From contig NZ_SGWV01000008.1 in the NCBI RefSeq assembly GCF_004216565.1, positions 558,001 through 622,000 on the forward strand: DNA of 64,000 nucleotides, read 5' to 3'. The translations under genes were made by a program, and so were the position numbers. Source of the DNA: Sphaerotilus mobilis. Its GTDB lineage: Bacteria; Pseudomonadota; Gammaproteobacteria; Burkholderiales; Burkholderiaceae_C. Shown here in pieces: positions 52,063 through 62,992 of the stretch. How positions within the stretch are numbered: the stretch's first letter is position 1; each line of letters opens with the position of its first letter. The notes under the pieces are model-generated. The model saw only the letters and a list, made by a program, of their open reading frames with translations. It was not told the origin of the DNA and did not search any database.

Positions 52063-52767
52063 TCAGTCGGCCAGCAGGCGGTCGGCCAGCACGGTCAGGT
52101 CGCCAATCACCCAGTGGTGACCTGAGGGCGCGCAAGGATCGATCTCGATCCGTCCGACGCGCTCCGGCTCGCGTCGCAGCCATGCGCTGTGCAAGCCGGC
52201 CGCACGGGCACCGACGATGTCGGCGGCATGGTCGTCACCCACGTGCATGACGGCATCCGGCGCGCAATCGAGCGCGGCACAGGCCTGATGGAAGATGCGC
52301 GGATCGGGCTTGGCCACGCCCGCCTGCCGCGCGCTCACTGAGCCCGCAAACCAGCGCGACAGGCCGGTGGCTGCCAGGTCCGCGTTGCCGTTGCTGACGG
52401 CCAGCAGGCGATGGCGCGAGGCCAGCCGATCCAGCGCATCGGCCACCTCGTCATAGAACACGACCTGCTGGCGGGCATCGAAGAAAGCATCGAAGGCCGG
52501 TTCGGCCAGCGCCGGGTCGTCACCAGCGGCCCTCAAGGCCTCCAGCAGCGAGACGCGCCGCAGCTGGCTCAGGTCATGAGCCAGTCCCGGGTGTCGTCGA
52601 CCGACCTCGGCGCGCAGCTCGCGCATGGCGTCGATGCCATGCATCCGCGCGGTGGCCGGCGCATGTTCAGCCAGCCAGTCGTGCATGGCTCGCTCGGCCC
52701 GCAGCAGCGTGGGCAGCAGTGGCCAGAGGGTGTCGTCGAGGTCGAGGGTCAGCGCACGGATCGTCAT
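52063..52767 (-). CDS. HAD-superfamily phosphatase
   Basis: Haloacid dehalogenase-like hydrolase of 234 aa. Motif I is LDLDDTLWP (nucleophile Asp at about 9), motif II Ser/Thr in LLAVSNGNADL, motif III Lys in AGVAKPDPRIF, and motif IV MHVGDDHAADIVGA. A helical C1 cap (about 20-100) suggests a small-molecule phosphate substrate. ATG at 52767 was chosen over one 14 codons upstream because MTIRALTLDLDDTLW is a canonical HAD start. Substrate unknown. Convergent with the cyclase-FHA gene and divergent from hemH by 81 nt. Confidence 0.88.
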   Translation of the reverse strand: MTIRALTLDLDDTLWPLLPTLLRAERAMHDWLAEHAPATARMHGIDAMRELRAEVGRRHPGLAHDLSQLRRVSLLEALRAAGDDPALAEPAFDAFFDARQQVVFYDEVADALDRLASRHRLLAVSNGNADLAATGLSRWFAGSVSARQAGVAKPDPRIFHQACAALDCAPDAVMHVGDDHAADIVGARAAGLHSAWLRREPERVGRIEIDPCAPSGHHWVIGDLTVLADRLLAD

Positions 52768-52848
52768 GCGCGGATTGTCCGCGCGCGCCGTGGGCGGCAT
52801 GCCGTTCATGGCCTTGGCGGATCAGCCGCTCGGCGAGAATCCGCGCCC

Positions 52849-53946
52849 ATGCGCTATGCCACCGAACCCGCCCACCGCCACGGCCACGCACCCCGCGTCG
52901 GCGTGCTGCTCGTCAACCTCGGCACACCCGATGCCCCGCAGACCGACGCGGTACGCCGCTACCTGGCCGAATTCCTGTCCGACCCGCGCGTGGTCGAGAT
53001 CCCACGAGCGATCTGGCTGCCCATCCTGCACGGGATCATCCTGCGCGTGCGACCCGCGAAGTCGGCCGCCAAGTACGCCAGCGTCTGGACCCAGGAAGGC
53101 TCACCGCTGGCCGTCTGGACGCGCAAGCAAGCCACCCTGCTGCAGGGCTATCTGGGCGAACGTGGCGAGCAGGTCGTGGTGTCCTGGGCGATGCGTTACG
53201 GCCAGCCCAGCATGGCTGCGGCGCTGGACCAGCTCAAGGCGCAGGGCTGCGACCGCATCCTCGTGCTGCCGATGTACCCGCAGTACTCGGGCACGACCAC
53301 AGCCAGCGTCTGGGACGGCCTGAGCGCCTGGTGCGCCACGCAGCGCAACCTGCCCGAGATCCGCTTCGTGCGCCAGCACCACGACGAACCGGCCTACATC
53401 GACGCGCTGGCCGAGCGGGTGCAGGACTTCTGGCAACGCGAGGGCCGTGGCGACCACCTGCTGCTGAGCTTCCACGGCGTGCCCGAGCGCACGCTGCACC
53501 TGGGCGACCCCTACCACTGCCAATGCCTCAAGACCGGCCGCTTGCTGCGCGAGCGGCTGGGCCTGACGGCCGATCAGATGAGCCTGAGTTTCCAGAGCCG
53601 CTTCGGCAAGGCCAAGTGGCTGGAGCCCTACACCGAGGCGACCTTGAAGGCGCTCGCCAAGCGTGGCATCAAGCACCTGCAGGTCTTTTGCCCAGGCTTC
53701 CCGGCCGATTGCCTGGAGACGCTCGAGGAGATCGCCATTGAGGGACGCCACGACTTCCTGCAAGCCGGTGGCCAGCGCTACGAGCACATCCCCTGCCTGA
53801 ACGACCACCCGGCCTGGATCCGCGCGCTGGTCGACATCGTCCAGCGCCACACGGCCGGCTGGCCGACCACGCGCGAGGACCAGCCGCGCCCGGCTGACCT
53901 GGAATCGCAGCGCCTGCGCGCCCTGGCGCTCGGCGCCCAGGCCTGA
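52849..53946 (+). CDS. hemH: Ferrochelatase HemH
   Basis: Enzyme of 365 aa inserting Fe2+ into protoporphyrin IX, the last haem step. The N-terminus GVLLVNLGTPDAPQTDAVRRYLAEFL is diagnostic. The metal-binding His is in LLSFHGVPERT and the acidic partner in FCPGFPADCLETLEEI; VLPMYPQYSGTTTASV is also conserved. ATG at 52849 follows GAGAAT by 8 nt without a Shine-Dalgarno, one of the near-leaderless candidates. It is followed by hslR after 28 nt. Confidence 0.95.
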   Translation: MRYATEPAHRHGHAPRVGVLLVNLGTPDAPQTDAVRRYLAEFLSDPRVVEIPRAIWLPILHGIILRVRPAKSAAKYASVWTQEGSPLAVWTRKQATLLQGYLGERGEQVVVSWAMRYGQPSMAAALDQLKAQGCDRILVLPMYPQYSGTTTASVWDGLSAWCATQRNLPEIRFVRQHHDEPAYIDALAERVQDFWQREGRGDHLLLSFHGVPERTLHLGDPYHCQCLKTGRLLRERLGLTADQMSLSFQSRFGKAKWLEPYTEATLKALAKRGIKHLQVFCPGFPADCLETLEEIAIEGRHDFLQAGGQRYEHIPCLNDHPAWIRALVDIVQRHTAGWPTTREDQPRPADLESQRLRALALGAQA

Positions 53947-53974
53947 GCCTGGCAAGGCTGACGCGGGAACGACC

Positions 53975-54448
53975 ATGAAGACGCACCACGCCACCGCCCA
54001 GCGCGCCGCCGAGTCCGCCAAGGCACAGGAAAGTGCAGGCGTGCGGCTCGACAAATGGCTCTGGGCCGCGCGCTTCTACAAGACCCGCAGCGTGGCGGGC
54101 GAGGCGATCGAAAAAGGCCGTGTGATGGTCAACGAGCAGCTCGCCAAGGCCAGCCGCACGGTGCGGGTGGGCGACATGCTGGCGGTGCGCCAGGGCGATT
54201 GCCCGCTGGCGCGACGCATCCTCGTCAAGGGCGTGTCAGACACCCGCGGGCCTGCACCCGTGGCGCAGCTGCTGTACGAGGAAACCGAGGAAAGCCGCTG
54301 CGCCATCGCGGCTTGGACGGCCGCTCGCCCCTACCAGGCCGACCCCGCGCAAAGCATCGAACAAGGCCGGCCGACCAAGTCGGACCGGCGCAAGCTGGTC
54401 GAGTGGCAGCGGTGGAGCGTGTCGCTGGATGACGATGCACCGCAATGA
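53975..54448 (+). CDS. hslR: Hsp15-like S4-domain ribosome-recycling protein
   Basis: RNA-binding heat-shock protein of 157 aa. The S4 domain (about 22-90) reads VRLDKWLWAARFYKTRSVAGEAIEKGRVMVNEQLAKASRTVRVGD, the Hsp15 signature. The C-terminal part contains RPTKSDRRKLVEWQRW, a basic tail typical of the family. Hsp15 binds stalled 50S subunits carrying nascent chains and helps rescue them. ATG at 53975 is 28 nt after hemH, so co-transcription is likely. Confidence 0.92.
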   Translation: MKTHHATAQRAAESAKAQESAGVRLDKWLWAARFYKTRSVAGEAIEKGRVMVNEQLAKASRTVRVGDMLAVRQGDCPLARRILVKGVSDTRGPAPVAQLLYEETEESRCAIAAWTAARPYQADPAQSIEQGRPTKSDRRKLVEWQRWSVSLDDDAPQ

Positions 54449-54503
54449 GTTCTGTGCTGAGCCAGGCCAGTGAACCGACCCGCTTCCCAGCAACATCAAG
54501 CGG

Positions 54504-56018
54504 TCAGGGCAGCCCGCTTTCCAGCTTGATCTTCATCGTCTTCTCGAACGATGCGACCGCAGCGGTCGGATCAGACGCGAGCGGGCCTTCGACTTCGACC
54601 AGGATGTCGTTCGTCCAAGACGTCGGATCGAGGCGATCGATCAGGCGGAAAAAGGTGGTGTCGGGCTGGTACTGCACACGTGCAATCGTGTCCGTGCCAC
54701 GCACCGTCTGAACCAGATCGAAGGTGCTCGTCGTCCGATCCAGGTTCTTCACATAGCCCTTGCGCTCAACGACAGCGCCCAGCACCTCAACAGCCTTGCA
54801 CTCGACCCGCGTGGCCAGGATGCCGGTGGCCGTGATGACGCCCTTGACCTCCACGAAGGTGCCGTTGTCACAGATGCCGTCCACCGTCACGGAGCCGGGC
54901 ACGGTCACGGCGGTGTCGCGGACCTTGAAGCCGGTGACGGTGCTGCCCGCCAATTGAAGGCTGGAAAGACTGCCCTTGATCTCCGAGAGATCGACGTCGT
55001 CACCACGCCTGCGTTTCAGCTCGGTGGCGAAGAACACACCCGACCGGAAACTGCCGCGCACGCGGACGTAGTCGCCAGCAACCGGGATGTATTCGCTCGG
55101 GTTCTTGGCTGCAGCGGCGATGTTCACCTGTACGCCGTCGATCACCAGCACATTGCCGCTGACGCTGCCAATCACGCCTCCTTCGTAGTCCTCGCGGCCG
55201 CTCGTACTGGCCAATGCCCGCACGCGCACCGCTCGAGCCGTCAGAGCGCCGGTCGTGGCAGATGTGGTGCTGTAGTCGCCGGTGCCGGCGAAGACAGTGA
55301 CCAGCTGGCCAGTGCCGACCGCCGTACCGGTGTAGTTCACGGTGGTCGCGCCGATCCGGAAAGACGTCGCCGTGGCGGCCTCGGTGATGCCGGTCAGTCG
55401 CAGGAACCCGGTGCGCGCCGGCGCCACGCGGCGCTCGATGCGGGTGGCCAGATGGACCAGGCTGGTGCCGGTGCCGCTGCGGGTCGCGTGGACCTCGACC
55501 AGATCGCCCTCCGCCGGCGTGTCGATCATCAGCGTGGCGGCTTGTTCCGTCGATGCCGGCACGATCTGAACGGTCTGACCCAGCACCTTGAATCGACCGT
55601 CGCTGCCGATGCCACCGGCCTCCACCACGCCGATCAGTGTCGGCTCGACCTCGATGCGCGCCGCCTTGCCGGCATCGTTGCTCACAGTCCCGCTGGCCTC
55701 AACAAGGGTGCGGTGCCCGAGCTTCACCTCGGTCAAGATTCGAAACTCTGCCTCGGCACCTTCGACCACCTCGACCTTGGCATCGCTGTCGTCGAACGTG
55801 ATGCCATCCACGATCACGCTGCCAAAGCCATAGACGGTGCCGCTGGACACCCCCGTGCCGTTGGAGCCGACACCGTCGCCCCCACCGCCGCACGCGGCCA
55901 CCACGGCCAGCGCCAGCGCCGCGAGGCCCAGTTGCCAGACTCGTTGCAGGCTCAGGCTGCGTTGGCGGGAGGGCGACGTGACGCCTGCGAGGGATTCCGG
56001 ACCGTGACGGTCAGACAT
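54504..56018 (-). CDS. DUF5666-domain lipoprotein of unknown function
   Basis: Predicted exported lipoprotein of 504 aa. The signal region (about 24-43) ends in ALAVVAAC with C43 as lipidation site, followed by a Gly-rich spacer. The mature part is built of repeated small beta-domains of the DUF5666 type (GTVYGFGSVIVDGITFDDSDA; GGVIGSVSGNVLVIDGVQVN; VTGFKVRDTAVTVPGSV), with phrases such as GDYVRVRGSF and TFVEVKGVI. I do not know its function; an OB-like ligand or envelope-binding role is only a guess. ATG at 56018 was chosen because the family normally starts shortly before the signal. It lies 47 nt downstream of the DUF6502 gene, same strand. Confidence 0.85.
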   Translation of the reverse strand: MSDRHGPESLAGVTSPSRQRSLSLQRVWQLGLAALALAVVAACGGGGDGVGSNGTGVSSGTVYGFGSVIVDGITFDDSDAKVEVVEGAEAEFRILTEVKLGHRTLVEASGTVSNDAGKAARIEVEPTLIGVVEAGGIGSDGRFKVLGQTVQIVPASTEQAATLMIDTPAEGDLVEVHATRSGTGTSLVHLATRIERRVAPARTGFLRLTGITEAATATSFRIGATTVNYTGTAVGTGQLVTVFAGTGDYSTTSATTGALTARAVRVRALASTSGREDYEGGVIGSVSGNVLVIDGVQVNIAAAAKNPSEYIPVAGDYVRVRGSFRSGVFFATELKRRRGDDVDLSEIKGSLSSLQLAGSTVTGFKVRDTAVTVPGSVTVDGICDNGTFVEVKGVITATGILATRVECKAVEVLGAVVERKGYVKNLDRTTSTFDLVQTVRGTDTIARVQYQPDTTFFRLIDRLDPTSWTNDILVEVEGPLASDPTAAVASFEKTMKIKLESGLP

Positions 56019-56065
56019 GGGTGGCTCCGTGGGACCTGGGCAGACGAAGTCGAGCGAACAAGCAC

Positions 56066-56956
56066 TCAGACCAGCTTGGATGAACCGTCCGGCTTGCCTG
56101 GTGCGCCCTTCGGCGGCACTGGCTCGTGGTAGTAGTACACGCCGAAGCGCATGCGGTAGGGCGTGTCTTCGCGGGCATTGTCGGCGCGCACGCACTCGGT
56201 TGCGGCGGCCACCATCCCGTCGAATGCGGGGGCCCAGAGGTCCCGGGCAACCGCCGCCAGCTTCAGGCCAGAGTCCTCGCTGAGGCCATTGGCGTAGACA
56301 CTCTGTTCCAGGAACTTGAAGCCCTGCTGGCCGACCGCGAGGTTATGCACCGCAGCGGCCAGATGGTCCGCCGCATTGACGGCCAGGGTCTGCGCCGCGC
56401 TCTCGTCTTCCGGGCGGCTGACGAAGCGTTCGGTGCTCAGGCAGACCTGCTCGCCCTCGACCGTCACCACGCCCAGGCGTTGGAGTTCTTCCAGCAGCGT
56501 GCGCGGGTGCACGTCGCTGGACGTTTCGCGCGCCAGCGACTCGAAGCTGGGCGCCTCGCCGTGGCGAGGCAGACAGGTCACCACCTTGTGGGTGACGGGG
56601 TCGCGAAAACGGGTGTCCGTCACCCAGCGGGTGAAAAGCACCGATGCCGGGGTCGGCACCAGCGGTGCCGTCGGCAGGGCCTCGTTGGACAGCGCACGCA
56701 CATCCTTGCGGTGCACGCCCGACAACACGCTGAGGGCAGAGTCGGTGACCTTGGTGCCCTTGCGCTGCAACTCGTTGCGCGCCTCGGCCAGGAAGACCTG
56801 CTTGAGCAGCTGGGTCAATGCACCATAGTGGACGCCGCGGCGCAGCAGCCAGCGCACGACCGGTCGCAACACCACGGCGGCGCCGTCCAGGGCCTGTTGG
56901 GCCCGAGGGTCGTGACCGACGGCTTGGCCGGGGTCAACTCCGGGAAGTTCGCTCAT
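56066..56956 (-). CDS. DUF6502-family protein, possible DNA-binding regulator
   Basis: Cytoplasmic protein of 296 aa without signal or TM segment. The N-terminal half contains LRPVVRWLLRRGVHYGALTQ and then VTDSALSVLSGVHRKDVRAL (70-89), which reads like a helix-turn-helix in which SGVHRKDVR would be the recognition helix. A second winged-helix-like patch is near 138-180 (SFESLARETSSDVHPRTLLEELQRLGVV). The C-terminal half is helical, ending in YRMRFGVYYYHEPV. The function of the family is not known to me. The own promoter carries TGGGA/TCCCA repeats, which suits autoregulation (inference). It is first of a two-gene operon with the DUF5666 lipoprotein. Confidence 0.82.
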   Translation of the reverse strand: MSELPGVDPGQAVGHDPRAQQALDGAAVVLRPVVRWLLRRGVHYGALTQLLKQVFLAEARNELQRKGTKVTDSALSVLSGVHRKDVRALSNEALPTAPLVPTPASVLFTRWVTDTRFRDPVTHKVVTCLPRHGEAPSFESLARETSSDVHPRTLLEELQRLGVVTVEGEQVCLSTERFVSRPEDESAAQTLAVNAADHLAAAVHNLAVGQQGFKFLEQSVYANGLSEDSGLKLAAVARDLWAPAFDGMVAAATECVRADNAREDTPYRMRFGVYYYHEPVPPKGAPGKPDGSSKLV

Positions 56957-57018
56957 AGACTGCGGCTCGGCTCGACGAAGGGCATCAAAGGCTGGGGCGT
57001 CCGATGCGGGTTTCGCTA

Positions 57019-57054
57019 TGGGATATTTTCCCAGTAGTGTAGCGATTTTTTCCC
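57019..57054. promoter_or_regulatory. TGGGA/TCCCA repeats in the DUF6502 promoter
   Basis: TGGGA-TATTT-TCCCA (57019-57033) is a 15-bp inverted repeat. TTTTTTCCCA (57045-57054) repeats its right arm 21 bp away. Read on the reverse strand this gives two TGGGAAAA direct repeats in an AT-rich island, 63-98 nt before the DUF6502 start and about 155 nt before grpE. Confidence 0.5.
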
Positions 57055-57112
57055 ATCCGTGCCGCCTCGCAATGTAACGCCAACGCCTGCATGAATCGGG
57101 GATTTCGGCCCT

Positions 57113-57140
57113 CTTGAATTCAAGGACTTGGCCGCCAGTT
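57113..57140 (+). promoter_or_regulatory. Sigma-32-like promoter of grpE
   Basis: CTTGAA (57113-57118) and CGCCAGTT (57133-57140; consensus CCCCATNT, 6 of 8) are 14 nt apart. CTTGAATTCAAG itself is a 12-bp palindrome. This is a plausible heat-shock promoter for grpE-dnaK-dnaJ, 68 nt before the grpE ATG. Confidence 0.45.
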
Positions 57141-57208
57141 GCCGACGAACCGCCAAGCCGGATGCTGTTCCGCGAGGCCTTCCCTTCCCTGCAGCCACCC
57201 TGAACCCC

Positions 57209-57739
57209 ATGCACGCAGAAGATCCCAACGCCCAGGCCGTCGAAGCCCAGGGCCTGAGCCAGGAGAACCTGGACGATCCGCTGGCCCGCATCGCCGAGCT
57301 TGAAGCCAAGAACGCCGAGCTGGCCGACGCCTACCTGCGGGCCAAGGCCGAGGCCGACAACACCCGCCGCCGCGCCGATGACGAGATCGCCAAGTCGCGC
57401 AAGTTCGCGCTGGAATCCTTCGCCGACAGCCTGCTGCCGGTCAAGGACAGCCTGGAGGCGGCGATTGCCACCCACCTGAGCGGTCAGGGCACGCCCGAGC
57501 AGATGCTCGAAGGCGTGCACGCGACGCTGCGCCAGCTCGGCCAGGCGCTGGAGCGCAACAAGGTCCTGGAGGTCAATCCGCCCGCCGGCACCAAGTTCGA
57601 TCCGCACCAGCATCAGGCGATCAGCATGGTGCCGGCCGATCAGGACGCCAACACTGTCGTGGCCGTCCTGCAAAAGGGCTACACGATTGCCGAGCGCGTG
57701 CTGCGCCCGGCACTGGTCACGGTGGCCGCTCCGAAGTGA
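57209..57739 (+). CDS. grpE: Nucleotide exchange factor GrpE
   Basis: Co-chaperone of 176 aa that releases ADP from DnaK. A long N-terminal coiled coil (about 25-75: [31 protein letters not shown]) is followed by the four-helix bundle and a C-terminal beta wing with [43 protein letters not shown], the family signature. ATG at 57209 ([12 protein letters not shown]) is preferred over an upstream non-conserved start. It begins the chaperone cluster with dnaK 92 nt downstream. Confidence 0.95.
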   Translation: MHAEDPNAQAVEAQGLSQENLDDPLARIAELEAKNAELADAYLRAKAEADNTRRRADDEIAKSRKFALESFADSLLPVKDSLEAAIATHLSGQGTPEQMLEGVHATLRQLGQALERNKVLEVNPPAGTKFDPHQHQAISMVPADQDANTVVAVLQKGYTIAERVLRPALVTVAAPK

Positions 57740-57831
57740 GCCATCGCAAGGCAAGGCCCGCAGCGGCCTCTTGAAAGACCCGGCGCGAGCCACAGATCCA
57801 CGACAACACACTGCATTCCCGGAGAACACAC

Positions 57832-59778
<1,947 letters not shown>

Positions 59779-59954
59779 TGCCCGGCAGGTCCGGTGCGGC
59801 CGCGAGGTCGCCCCGGTCCTGGACCACGCCGCGCCAGGGCTGCAGACCTCTCTGCGACCCGGCGCGGCGTTCCCGCATCCAAGACCCCCCCTCCAACCCC
59901 AAGACAAGCTCGGCGCCGGCCTCCGGCCCGTGGCGACCAGCAGGCAGCACGCCC

Positions 59955-61106
<1,152 letters not shown>

Positions 61107-61144
61107 ACCGTTCCGCCCGCCGGTTCCTGACCGCCAGATGAATC

Positions 61145-61168
61145 AAGGCCGCCTCGTGCGGCCTTTTT
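61145..61168 (+). terminator. Intrinsic terminator after dnaJ
   Basis: The 8-bp stem AAGGCCGC / GCGGCCTT with loop CTCGT is followed by TTT, 39 nt after the dnaJ stop. Confidence 0.92.
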
Positions 61169-61294
61169 CATGTCCGGCGCCCGAACAGGCCGGGGCAGAC
61201 TCAAGTTGAAAGTTTCGCTGCCGATCTCGCAAGGGCACCAAGGCCGTCCGCCCCAGCGGACCGGCCCGCCCGAACCCCCAGCCGTACGCGAGAC

Positions 61295-62974
61295 ATGACA
61301 AGAGCCGACCCCGACCTGCAGACCTGCCGAGCCCTGGTGATCGACGGCAACGTCACCTCACGCAGCACCCTGGTCGGCATGTTGCGGGAGATGGGCGTTG
61401 GCGTGGTCAACCAGTGTGGTCGCACGGTCGACGCCCGCCGCCTGCTGGAGCACCGGCAGTACGACGTGGTGGTCTGCGAGCAGTACTTCGACCAGCAGGC
61501 CATGAACGGCCAGGAACTGCTCGACGAGCTGCGCCGGGCCCAGCTGCTGCCCTTCTCCACCGTCTTCGTGATGGTCACCGGCGAGGCCACCTACGCCAAG
61601 GTGGCCGAGGCGGCCGAGTCGGCGTTGGACAGCTACCTGCTCAAGCCCCACAACGCCGAGACACTGCGCGAGCGGGTGCGCCAGGCGCGCCACCGCAAGC
61701 GCGTGCTCAAGCCCATCTTCGATGCCATCGAGCAGGGCCGGCTGGACGAAGCCGCCGGGCACTGCATGGCCCGCTTCGACACCCGTGGCGAGTTCTGGCT
61801 CTACGCCGCCCGCATCGGCGCGGAACTGCTGCTGCGGCTGGATCGCCACGACGAGGCCCGCGCGGTCTTCGAGGCCATCCGCGCCACCCGCGCCCTGCCC
61901 TGGGCGCGCCTGGGCATAGCCCGGGCCGAGATGGAGGGCGGCACGCCGCAGCAGGCTCGGCGCACGCTCGAGAACCTGATCAGCAACAACACCGGCTTTG
62001 CCGATGCCTACGACGTGATGGGCCGCGTGCAGGTCGAACAGGGCGACCTGGTCGAGGCGCTGGCAACCTACCGGCGCGCCTGCGAGATCACGCCGGCCAG
62101 CATCACGCGGCTGCAGAAGTTCGGCACGCTGGGCTTTTACGTCGGCGACTGGCCCGAGGCGATGAAGGCGCTGGAGCGGGCGATGGTCACCGGCATGTCC
62201 AGCAAGATGTTCGACGCCGAGTCGCTGCTGCTGCTGGCCTTGATGCGCTTCGATTCGTCCGACCCGCGGGCCTTCCAGCGTGTGGCCGGCAACCTCGATC
62301 ACCTGGTCGAGAAGAACCCCGGCAGCACCCGCCTCGATCGCATGCGCGACATGGTCGACGTGTTGCGCGCCCTGGGCGAACGCCGCATCGCCGTGGTGAT
62401 TGAGCGCATCCGCGATCTGGCCGGCGGCATCCGCGACGAGGACTTCGATTTCGAGGCCGCCAGCAACCTGATCGCGTTGCTGGCGCTGCTCGGGCGCACC
62501 GAGGTGCAACTGGCGCAGGCCGAGGAATGGATCCGCGACATCGCCCTGCGCTTTTGCGTCTCCAAGGCGGCCGTCGACCTGCTGTCGGCCGCCACGCGCA
62601 GCCATGAGGTCTACCGGGGCCTGATCGTCGGGGCCTACCAGTCCATCTCGGCGGCGGCCGAGCAGGCCATGAACCACAGCATCAAGGGCGCACCGGATGC
62701 CGCCGTGCGCACCCTCATCGGCCAGGCCCGCAAGTCGCTCAATGCCAAGCTGCTGGAGCTGGCCGCCAAGGTGCTGCAGCGCTATGAAAGCCGGATCGAG
62801 GATCACCAGGCGCTGCGCGGGCAGGTCGACGGCATGCTCAAGCAGCACTGCGCCAAGGGCACCCGCATCAACCTGAACGAGAACGGCCGCAGCCCCGGCG
62901 GGCTGGCCTTGCGGCTGGACCGGGTCGTCAAGGTCGATGCCATCGGCACGGCGCCCGCCTTGGCGGCCGGATGA
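61295..62974 (+). CDS. Atypical receiver-domain protein with TPR repeats
   Basis: Protein of 559 aa without signal or TM segment. The N-terminal receiver domain (about 10-130) keeps the acidic D17 (LVIDGN), the switch T95 (VTGEA) and K117 (LLKPHN). The phosphoacceptor site is glutamate (YDVVVCEQYF, E62), which suggests a constitutive or phosphorylation-independent receiver. Residues about 140-400 are TPR-like helix pairs (AYDVMGRVQVEQGDLVEALATYRRACEITP; GTLGFYVGDWPEAMKALERAM), and the rest is helical. No DNA-binding or output enzyme domain is visible, so it should act by protein-protein contacts. A motility or surface-behaviour role is possible but unproven. Confidence 0.85.
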   Translation: MTRADPDLQTCRALVIDGNVTSRSTLVGMLREMGVGVVNQCGRTVDARRLLEHRQYDVVVCEQYFDQQAMNGQELLDELRRAQLLPFSTVFVMVTGEATYAKVAEAAESALDSYLLKPHNAETLRERVRQARHRKRVLKPIFDAIEQGRLDEAAGHCMARFDTRGEFWLYAARIGAELLLRLDRHDEARAVFEAIRATRALPWARLGIARAEMEGGTPQQARRTLENLISNNTGFADAYDVMGRVQVEQGDLVEALATYRRACEITPASITRLQKFGTLGFYVGDWPEAMKALERAMVTGMSSKMFDAESLLLLALMRFDSSDPRAFQRVAGNLDHLVEKNPGSTRLDRMRDMVDVLRALGERRIAVVIERIRDLAGGIRDEDFDFEAASNLIALLALLGRTEVQLAQAEEWIRDIALRFCVSKAAVDLLSAATRSHEVYRGLIVGAYQSISAAAEQAMNHSIKGAPDAAVRTLIGQARKSLNAKLLELAAKVLQRYESRIEDHQALRGQVDGMLKQHCAKGTRINLNENGRSPGGLALRLDRVVKVDAIGTAPALAAG

Positions 62975-62992
62975 TCTGCCCGGGCGCCGTGT

